A stretch of 6,977 bases of DNA from Gemmatimonadota bacterium (GTDB lineage Bacteria > Gemmatimonadota > Gemmatimonadetes > Palauibacterales > Palauibacteraceae), in NCBI GenBank assembly GCA_030601615.1, contig JAUVTH010000075.1:1-6977 (forward strand). Reading direction: 5' to 3'. Shown piece by piece: positions 1-5,717 of the stretch (within the stretch, counting starts at the first letter, position 1; each line of letters opens with the position of its first letter). Made by a program: the position numbers and the translations under genes. A model generated the notes under the pieces. The model saw only the letters and a list, made by a program, of their open reading frames with translations. It made no database searches and had not been told where the DNA came from.

Positions 1-2071
1 GATTGAAACGCGGCGATACGAGTCCTCTGCCCACGAGCTCTTCCATCGTGCGAAATCCCGAGACGCTTACGTCGGGAGCGGAGGCTGCCACGCGAGTCCG
101 AACCGACCGCTCCACGGACGACGGGTCTCCGGATGTGCGCAGGACGAAGAAGCTCGCGAAGCGAGTGCGCTGCGCGATCGGCCAGTAGATCTCCGGCTCG
201 TTCGTGGCGTCCGGTCGGAACGGCCGGACGTCGGCCACCACTCCGACGATGTTGACCGGTCCGCGCCCCTCGAGCTGGATCCGACCTCCGACGACGTGCC
301 CCTCGGTGAAGAACCGGCTCGCGAGCGTACGATTCACGATCGCGACTGGAGCTCCCGCCGAGTCGTCCGCCGCGTCGAAGTATCGACCCTGGAGAAGGGG
401 GATTCCCATCGCCCGGAAGTACCCCGGATCCATATCGTACCACCGGGCGACCGGTGCAGGGTCCGCGCCGTCCAATTCCGATCCATCCACCTGGAAGGAG
501 ATCGTCTCTCGGCCCCCGAACAACGGCCCGGCGGAAACCGTGCCGACCGAGACGACCGACGGCAGGGCCTCGAGCTCCGCCGCGATCTGTTCGAACGAGG
601 CCACGACTTCATGGCCGGTCTCGTACTTTCCGTCAGACGCGAGGGCCCAGAACGTGACCAGACGATCCTGCTCGAAGCCCGGGTCCCAGGCGGCGACTTC
701 GGCGAAGGCGCGTGCGAGGAGACCGGCTCCGACCAGGAGAACGAGGCCCAACGCGACCTCTGCCGTTACCAGCGCCCCCCGGGCTCCGAGGCGCATTCTG
801 CCGCCTCTCTCGGGACCCGTGCGCAGGGAGCTGACGAGGTCGGGACGCGACGCGCGCGCCGCCGGAATGACCCCGAACACGATCGTGGCGAACGCGGCGA
901 CCGCTGCGGTGAACAGGATGGCCGAACCGTCGACCGCGACCGCGTCGACCCGGGGAATACCCGCGGGGGCCAAGGCGACGAACGTTCGCACTCCCCAGAC
1001 GGCCAGCAGGAGCCCGAGCGAAGCGCCGGCGACAGCCAGCAGCAGGCCTTCCGCCAGCAGCATTCGGGCGAGGCGACCGCGGCCGGCCCCGAGCGAGCTC
1101 CGCACCGCGAACTCCCTCTCGCGCCTGGCCGACCGGGCCATCAGCAGGTTGGCTACGTTGGCGCACCCGATGAGGAGCACGAATCCCACGGCCCCCATGA
1201 ACACGTTGAGGGCACGGCGCGACCCGCCGACCACGGCCTCGTGGAGCGAGATTCCACGCAGGCCCCATCCGGCGTTCGTGTCCGGGTACTCGTCGGCCAG
1301 GGCCGCCGCCACGACTCGCAGGTCGGCCACGCCGTCCTCCACTGACACGGCGGGACGCAGCCGGCCGACTGCCCTGAAGCCGCGCCACTCGCGGTTGGAG
1401 GTATCCGTGTAGTCGAATGGGATCGGCCGCCAGATCTCAATTCCCTCCAGGCCCGGCAGGTCAGAGTCAGGTGGCAGCACGCCGACCACCGTCGCTCGCT
1501 GGTCGTCGATCGTGATCCCGCTGCCCACGAGATCAGGGTCTCCACCGAATCGAGTCCGCCACGTCGTGTGCGACAGGAGCACCACCGGATCCGCATCGGG
1601 GCCGAGGTCCGTCTCCACGAACCCGCGACCGAGAACCGGCAACACGCCGAACACGTGGAACAGCTCGGCGTCGGCGAGTCCCCCGCGAACGCTCTCCGCT
1701 CCCTCTGTGCCGCGCAGGATGAACGGCCATCCACGTCCCGCACCCAGCCGCTCGAAGGCTTGGCTGCGCGCGTTGAAGTCGCGCACGTTGACGAAGGAAG
1801 TGGTGCAGAACCCGGCCACGGTCTCGTGCTCCTCGCACACCCGCACGAGGCGGTCCGAATTCGGGAAGTCCAGCGGTCTCAGGACCACGCCGTTCAGGAC
1901 GCTGAAGATGGCCGTGTTGGCGCCGATCCCGAGGGCGAGGGTGAGAATCACAGCTGTCGTGAAGCCGGGCGCTTTCCGAAGCGAGCGGGCGGCAAACCGG
2001 ATGTCCGAGACGAAGTCCTCCAGCGGGCGCACACCCCGCTCGTCCCGGACCTCTACCTTGACCTTCTTCAA
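1..2071 (-). CDS. ADOP-type FtsX/MacB-like ABC transporter permease, partial (3' end outside window)
   Basis: The minus-strand frame from 2071 is open to the window edge, giving 690 codons with no stop. After a short cytoplasmic lead the sequence reads DIRFAARSLRKAPGF and then a first membrane segment (about residues 38-62) containing LTLALGIGANTAIFSV, the hallmark N-terminus of MacB/ADOP permeases. A MacB-like periplasmic core follows (about 65-285), then three FtsX-type membrane segments (about 290-312, 337-365, 385-405). A fifth membrane segment (about 433-455) opens a second periplasmic core that continues to the edge. This duplicated layout is that of acidobacterial duplicated orphan permeases. 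Full members have roughly 800 or more residues, so the last three membrane segments are probably missing here. The substrate is unknown, and no ATPase partner is visible, as is usual for orphan permeases. No ATG is available near the N-terminus. The TTG at 2071-2069 overlaps the upstream TGA and is the best start. A GTG at residue 14 is an alternative. Confidence 0.92.
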   Translation of the reverse strand, partial: MKKVKVEVRDERGVRPLEDFVSDIRFAARSLRKAPGFTTAVILTLALGIGANTAIFSVLNGVVLRPLDFPNSDRLVRVCEEHETVAGFCTTSFVNVRDFNARSQAFERLGAGRGWPFILRGTEGAESVRGGLADAELFHVFGVLPVLGRGFVETDLGPDADPVVLLSHTTWRTRFGGDPDLVGSGITIDDQRATVVGVLPPDSDLPGLEGIEIWRPIPFDYTDTSNREWRGFRAVGRLRPAVSVEDGVADLRVVAAALADEYPDTNAGWGLRGISLHEAVVGGSRRALNVFMGAVGFVLLIGCANVANLLMARSARREREFAVRSSLGAGRGRLARMLLAEGLLLAVAGASLGLLLAVWGVRTFVALAPAGIPRVDAVAVDGSAILFTAAVAAFATIVFGVIPAARASRPDLVSSLRTGPERGGRMRLGARGALVTAEVALGLVLLVGAGLLARAFAEVAAWDPGFEQDRLVTFWALASDGKYETGHEVVASFEQIAAELEALPSVVSVGTVSAGPLFGGRETISFQVDGSELDGADPAPVARWYDMDPGYFRAMGIPLLQGRYFDAADDSAGAPVAIVNRTLASRFFTEGHVVGGRIQLEGRGPVNIVGVVADVRPFRPDATNEPEIYWPIAQRTRFASFFVLRTSGDPSSVERSVRTRVAASAPDVSVSGFRTMEELVGRGLVSPRFN

Positions 2072-2640
2072 CCCGAGGCGGACGCCTCGAGACCGGAGAC
2101 CAGCCGGTCCAGCGCTTCGAACGCCGTGAGAATGTCCCCCGGTTTGACCAGCACTGGCGGCGGCGTGCGGAACAGACGGTTACGGTAGGCTGCCAGTGTC
2201 AGCAGACGCTCCTGCTCTTCCGCAGTGAGGGTCACACCGGTCGCCTCCTGCGCCGTGACCCGCGAGCGCCGGCAGGCGAATCGTCGGTCCTCCCACCCCC
2301 TGTGCATCCCCGGGCTCACGCACTCGAGCTCGGTATCACTCAGCAGGTCGATCACCTCGTTGAATTGGAGGGCCTTGGGCACCTGGATGCCGTCCCGGTG
2401 CACATCGATCTCCGGGTCAGGCAGCTCGAGCTGCAGGGCGATCGTGGCTGGAAACCGGTCGCGGATCGGATTCAGCAGATGGACCGTGAGAATCTCGGCG
2501 GCGCGCAGCCCGAGGTCGAGCGACTCGCACAGCGCGACGAGGTCGTCGGCAGCACGGGTGCGTGCCTCGACGGCTCCGTCCCACAGGCGGCGGGCTTCCT
2601 CCTCCGGTCCCAGTTCGATGACATCGGCGAGCGAGCTCAT
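2068..2640 (-). CDS. Hypothetical protein, 190 aa, coupled to the downstream permease
   Basis: I do not recognise this family. The ATG at 2640-2638 is preceded by a weak ribosome-binding-like GGAAGAG (2657-2651) about 10 nt upstream. The product looks soluble: it has no signal peptide or membrane segment. The N-terminal third is acidic and probably helical, with an Ala/Glu/Asp-rich stretch (residues 1-60). A middle part (65-110) contains the segment ELPDPEIDVHRDG. The C-terminal half (115-185) is charged, with a cluster of arginines around 114-127. Cysteines are at 38, 107 and 123, too scattered for an obvious metal site. Its TGA (2070-2068) overlaps the TTG start of the permease. It lies where many ADOP permeases carry a PadR-type regulator, but I see no PadR winged-helix signature, so no regulatory role is assigned. 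Its distance from the cytochrome gene is 75 nt, so membership of the nitrate-reduction operon is possible but unproven. It does not show the features I would expect of a TorD- or NapD-type chaperone. Confidence 0.78.
   Translation of the reverse strand: MSSLADVIELGPEEEARRLWDGAVEARTRAADDLVALCESLDLGLRAAEILTVHLLNPIRDRFPATIALQLELPDPEIDVHRDGIQVPKALQFNEVIDLLSDTELECVSPGMHRGWEDRRFACRRSRVTAQEATGVTLTAEEQERLLTLAAYRNRLFRTPPPVLVKPGDILTAFEALDRLVSGLEASASG
2074..2089 (-). promoter_or_regulatory. Inverted repeat covering the only SD-like motif before the permease TTG start
   Basis: A perfect 7-base inverted repeat with a 2-base spacer (minus strand CGAGGCG-TC-CGCCTCG) ends two bases before the TTG start at 2071. 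It lies within the last codons of the upstream gene. Its 5' arm contains GAGG, the only Shine-Dalgarno-like string near the start, about 13 nt away. If the RNA folds, ribosomes finishing the upstream gene would open it, which would fit translational coupling. It could also be chance in GC-rich coding sequence. Confidence 0.3.
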
Positions 2641-2715
2641 TCGTTCGGTTCTCTTCCGGGCCCTGACCGGACGCGCGGCATCGGACGATGTCCGGACCGG
2701 CTGGCCCTCGATGGT

Positions 2716-3318
2716 CTACTCGGAGTCCGTGAGTCCTGCCCCGAGCGAGCTATCGAACACCTCGCTGTCGGTGATCGGGACGTGGCACTGGCGGCACCGC
2801 AAGCGCTCGGGGTGCGTCGTGCGAGCCTCTTCCCGCGCGCCCGGTCCGTCGTGGCACGCCACGCAGTTCTCCCGCATCAGGACACGGTGCGGGATGCGGG
2901 GCGGCGCGCCGAGGGTGGCACGATCGCCGGCCGCCAGGTCCTGGGCGAGCCCTTCGTACTCCGAGGCCACGAACAGGTCGTCCGTCGCCTGGAACACGTG
3001 GCACTGGCGGCACCGGATGGTCCCACCCGCCATCGACGTGTTGTCATGCGGAGAATTCGGCGCGAAACCCACGTCCCTTACGAACTGGCCCCGCTCGTCG
3101 TGGCACGCCGAGCAGGCCGCGCCGAAGTTGTCGTGCGGAATCGTGGGCGGCGCGCCGTCGTACGCCCGGCGCTCGGCGCGAACGCTGGCCGATGACTTCA
3201 CGGCGCCCTCCCGGTCGGGGACCGGGACTTTGCCGGTGTCCGCACACCCGGCCGCCACGAGGGCGAACAGGGCCGCGAAACACACCGCGGCTCGTCCGGT
3301 CACGATCGACGTGCGCAT
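2716..3318 (-). CDS. napB: Tetrahaem NapB-like cytochrome c lipoprotein (tandem NapB modules)
   Basis: This 200-aa protein has a signal peptide (about residues 1-24) ending in a lipobox-like AAGC, so Cys25 is probably lipidated. Four CxxCH haem c sites follow: CSACH (69-73), CRQCH (103-107), CVACH (152-156) and CRQCH (175-179). Each pair sits in a NapB-like module. Module 1 has PPTIPH (57-62), then SPH (89-91), then CRQCHV. Module 2 has PPRIPH (139-144), then TTH (167-169), then CRQCHVP. NapB normally has one such module and two haems. Apart from the four CxxCH histidines, the protein has exactly four others (62, 91, 144, 169), enough for bis-His ligation of all four haems. It probably passes electrons to NapA in the periplasm. 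The start ATG lies 11 nt after the napA stop, behind a strong AGGAGG. The frame stays open further upstream inside napA, but that part is out of frame with NapA and is not coding. The symbol marks family resemblance, not proven orthology. Confidence 0.92.
   Translation of the reverse strand: MRTSIVTGRAAVCFAALFALVAAGCADTGKVPVPDREGAVKSSASVRAERRAYDGAPPTIPHDNFGAACSACHDERGQFVRDVGFAPNSPHDNTSMAGGTIRCRQCHVFQATDDLFVASEYEGLAQDLAAGDRATLGAPPRIPHRVLMRENCVACHDGPGAREEARTTHPERLRCRQCHVPITDSEVFDSSLGAGLTDSE
2780..2799 (-). repeat. 20-bp direct repeat, copy 2, coding for the second CRQCHV
   Basis: This copy is identical over 20 bases to 2996-3015 (plus strand acgtggcactggcggcaccg). It encodes CRQCHV at residues 175-180 of the NapB-like cytochrome. 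The copies are 216 bases, or 72 codons, apart and in frame. They mark the duplicated module rather than a mobile element. Confidence 0.85.
2996..3015 (-). repeat. 20-bp direct repeat, copy 1, coding for the first CRQCHV
   Basis: This is the partner of 2780-2799. It encodes CRQCHV at residues 103-108, the second haem site of module 1. Identity at every codon position, including synonymous ones, fits either a fairly recent duplication or conversion between the two modules. Strong codon preference in a GC-rich genome could also contribute. Confidence 0.85.
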
Positions 3319-3322
3319 TCCG

Positions 3323-3329
3323 CCTCCTC
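3323..3329 (-). promoter_or_regulatory. Ribosome binding site of the NapB-like cytochrome gene
   Basis: The minus strand reads GAGGAGG from 3329 to 3323, directly after the napA TGA (3332-3330) and 4 nt before the ATG at 3318. It is the strongest Shine-Dalgarno match in the window and decides the start of the cytochrome inside a much longer open frame. Confidence 0.8.
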
Positions 3330-5702
3330 TCAGGCTCGCTCGACGCGGACCGCGCATTTCTTGTAGTCCGGTTGTTTGGAGATGTTGTCCATCGCGTCCA
3401 GCGTAAGGAGGTTCGGCAGTCTCGACTCGTCGAAGAACGGGATGAACACCAGGCCCTGCGGTGGCTTGCCGCGGCCGTCCACCTGGACCGGCAGCTCGAT
3501 CTCGCCGCGACGGCTCGCGACGCGGACCATCTGCCCGGTGCCGACACCGAGTCGCTGGGCGTCGGCCCGGTTCATCTCGACGTAACCCTCGGGCACCGCC
3601 TGGTGCAGCTGCTTCACACGGCGCGTCATGGAGCCGGTGTGCCAGTGCTCCAGCACGCGTCCGGTGCACAGCCAGAACGGGTAGTCCTCGTCCGGCATCT
3701 CCGCCGGCGCCTGCCAGGGTCGGATCCAGAACGCCGCCTTCTCTCCGTAGCCCTTGGCTTTGTAGAAGTGGACACCGCGCGCCTTCTTGACGTACGGGTC
3801 GTGGCCCGCAGCGTAGCGGTAGCGCGTCTCGACGCCATCCACCACCGGCCACAGAAGGCCCCGCGTCTGCTCGAGTTGCTCGTACGAGGCGACGTCCTTG
3901 CCGACACCGAGCGTGAAGCTCCGGTATTCCTCGTACATCGGCTTGTGCCAGTCGCCTTCCCACGGGAACAAGTGTCCCATCCCCATGCGCTTGGCCACTT
4001 CCACGATCTGCCACGCGTCTTCGGTGGACTCGCCCGGCGGGTCGACGGCCTTGTGCCAGTGCTGCGTCCGCCGCTCGGAGTTGCCGAATATGCCCTCGCG
4101 CTCGACCCATGCAGCGGTGGGAAGCACCAGGTCCGCCACTTCGGTGGTGGGCGTCGGGTAGATGTCGCTCACGATCAGAAAGCGTCCGTCGCCCGGCTCG
4201 CGCTGGATGCGGTTCAGGTTGGGGACGCTGACCCATGGGTTCGTCGTCTGCGTCCACAGCACCTTCACCTCGCCACGCATGAACGCCCGGAACATGTCCA
4301 TCGTGTGGTAGGCGGGCTTCGGTGGAATCGTGCCGGCCGGCACGCCCCAGATCTCCTCGGCTTTGGCCCGGTGCTCCGGGTTCATCACCACCATGTCGGC
4401 CGGCAGGCGGTGCGTCAGCGTGCCGACCTCGCGGACCGTGCCGCAAGCGGACGGCTGGCCCGTGAGACTGAACGGGTTGGCGCCCGGGCGGCTGATCTTG
4501 CCGGTGATCAAGTGGAGGTCCGTGATCAGGTTGTTCATCCAGGTGCCGCGGCTGTGCTGGTTCACGCCCATGCACCAGGTGCTCACCGTGCCGCGGCTCT
4601 GGTCCCCGTACATTTCGGCCAGGGCGCGGATCTGCCCAACCGGAACTCCCGAAATCTCACTCACCAGCTCCGGGGTGTAGTCTGCCAGGAACTCCTCGAG
4701 CTCGGCCAGGGAAGCATCGCGAGCCTGGTCCTTGAATCCATAGCGCTCGGCCGGACCGTCCGACGGATCCAGTCCCATCCCATCCTCGCCCCAGCAGCCG
4801 TAGCCGATACGGTCGAGATCCTCGATGCCGCGCTTGAAGACGACATTCTCATCCAGGAAGGCCTGGCTGATCTTCCCATCCCGCACGAGCAGGTGGAGGA
4901 TGCCGTTCGCCAGCGCGAGATCGCTGCCCGGTGTGAACTCCACGTACATGTCCGCGTAGTCGGTGGTCGGCGTACGGCGGGTGGCGATGTCCACGATCCG
5001 GACGCCCGGGTTCTCACGTTTGTTCGCGAGGATGCGGGAGAACAGCACGGGGTGCATCTCGGCCATGTTGTTGCCCCAGAGGATGAAGTCGTCGCCGACC
5101 TCGAAGTCCTCGTAGCAGCCCATGGGCTCGTCACTCTGGAACTGCGTCATGAAACCGGTCACGGCGGAGGCCATGCACAGGCGGGCGTTCGGCTCGACGT
5201 TGTTCGACCGAAGGCCGGCGCGGAACCACTTCGACGCCGCGTACCCGTCGAAAACCGTCCACTGACCCGATCCGTAGATCGCTATCGAGTCGGGGCCTGA
5301 CTCGTCGAGCGCCTCCTGGTACTTCGACGCGATCAGGTCCAGCGCCTCGTCCCACGAGATGCGCTTCCACCCGTCACCGTCGCGGAGCATCGGGTACTTC
5401 AGGCGATCCTCGCCGTACAGCATCCCGGGCAGGTGGTAGCCCTTCACGCACATCAGGCCGCGGTTCACCGGGCTCTTCACGTCGCCGCGCACGGTAACCA
5501 CTTTGCCATCGCGCACGCCCACTTCGACGCCGCAGCCCGTTCCACAATACCTGCACGGCGCCTTGCTCCACGTGAGGTCGGCCTCGTTGATCCCATCCAC
5601 GTTGGCCGCCAGGCGGGACGCCGTCTCCTGGTCAGCGCACGAGAACGCGGCCAGGCCGGCCGTAGAAGCGCCCAGGGTCTTGAGGAAGTTTCTGCGTCTC
5701 AT
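3330..5702 (-). CDS. napA: Periplasmic nitrate reductase catalytic subunit NapA (Mo-bis-MGD)
   Basis: NapA reduces nitrate to nitrite in the periplasm at a molybdenum bis-MGD centre. The 790-aa product starts with a twin-arginine signal, RRRNFLKTLG. It has the [4Fe-4S] ligands Cys50, 53, 57 and 85 in CRYCGTGC and GLMCVKG. The molybdenum-ligand cysteine is expected at Cys176 in PNARLCMASAVTGFM. Other NapA landmarks are DEPMGCYEDFE, WGNNMAEMHP, NQHSRGTWMNNL, FSLTGQPSACGTVREVGT, HRLPADMVV, GRVLEHWHTGSMTRR and a C-terminus close to FKKCAVKL. E. coli NapA has 828 residues. This one is shorter mainly in the region before RGLLWPVVDG. The ATG at 5702 lies 15 nt after the HAO-like stop, with GAGGGA (5717-5712) as ribosome binding site. 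The gene is followed after 11 nt by the NapB-like cytochrome. The signal peptide ends AAFSC, so cleavage by signal peptidase I or lipidation at Cys22 are both conceivable. No NapD chaperone gene is visible here. Confidence 0.98.
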   Translation of the reverse strand: MRRRNFLKTLGASTAGLAAFSCADQETASRLAANVDGINEADLTWSKAPCRYCGTGCGVEVGVRDGKVVTVRGDVKSPVNRGLMCVKGYHLPGMLYGEDRLKYPMLRDGDGWKRISWDEALDLIASKYQEALDESGPDSIAIYGSGQWTVFDGYAASKWFRAGLRSNNVEPNARLCMASAVTGFMTQFQSDEPMGCYEDFEVGDDFILWGNNMAEMHPVLFSRILANKRENPGVRIVDIATRRTPTTDYADMYVEFTPGSDLALANGILHLLVRDGKISQAFLDENVVFKRGIEDLDRIGYGCWGEDGMGLDPSDGPAERYGFKDQARDASLAELEEFLADYTPELVSEISGVPVGQIRALAEMYGDQSRGTVSTWCMGVNQHSRGTWMNNLITDLHLITGKISRPGANPFSLTGQPSACGTVREVGTLTHRLPADMVVMNPEHRAKAEEIWGVPAGTIPPKPAYHTMDMFRAFMRGEVKVLWTQTTNPWVSVPNLNRIQREPGDGRFLIVSDIYPTPTTEVADLVLPTAAWVEREGIFGNSERRTQHWHKAVDPPGESTEDAWQIVEVAKRMGMGHLFPWEGDWHKPMYEEYRSFTLGVGKDVASYEQLEQTRGLLWPVVDGVETRYRYAAGHDPYVKKARGVHFYKAKGYGEKAAFWIRPWQAPAEMPDEDYPFWLCTGRVLEHWHTGSMTRRVKQLHQAVPEGYVEMNRADAQRLGVGTGQMVRVASRRGEIELPVQVDGRGKPPQGLVFIPFFDESRLPNLLTLDAMDNISKQPDYKKCAVRVERA

Positions 5703-5711
5703 GACGAATCG

Positions 5712-5717
5712 TCCCTC
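5712..5717 (-). promoter_or_regulatory. Ribosome binding site of napA
   Basis: The minus strand reads GAGGGA immediately after the TGA (5720-5718) of the HAO-like gene and 9 nt before the napA ATG. It supports the chosen start and translation from a shared transcript. Confidence 0.65.

Noticed and set aside
204..1412. Long plus-strand open frames (about 350-400 codons) opposite the permease
   Set aside because: They translate to Arg/Ser/Pro/Thr-rich sequence with no domain. The minus-strand frame is a well-conserved permease across the whole stretch.
633..1743. Minus-strand frames of 196-251 codons inside the permease region
   Set aside because: They are out of frame with the permease and Arg-rich without domains. 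They appear only because the real frame lacks an ATG and runs off the edge.
2641..2715. Short inverted repeats (for example cggac-gat-gtccg at 2682-2694) in the gap after the cytochrome gene, considered as a terminator or operator
   Set aside because: The stems are only 5-6 bp, there is no U-tract on the minus-strand side, and such repeats are frequent by chance in GC-rich DNA. No promoter-like -35/-10 pair is visible in the gap either.
3319..4575. Upstream extension of the cytochrome frame into napA, which would make a 619-aa protein
   Set aside because: The extension overlaps napA out of frame and is a low-complexity Arg/Gly/Pro translation. The signal peptide, lipobox and strong AGGAGG mark the true start at 3318.
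3192..5300. A 702-codon plus-strand open frame opposite napA and the start of the cytochrome gene
   Set aside because: It is antisense to an unmistakable NapA. Its translation is low-complexity and rich in His, Arg, Val and Leu, as expected from the complement of GC-biased codons, and it has no recognisable domain.
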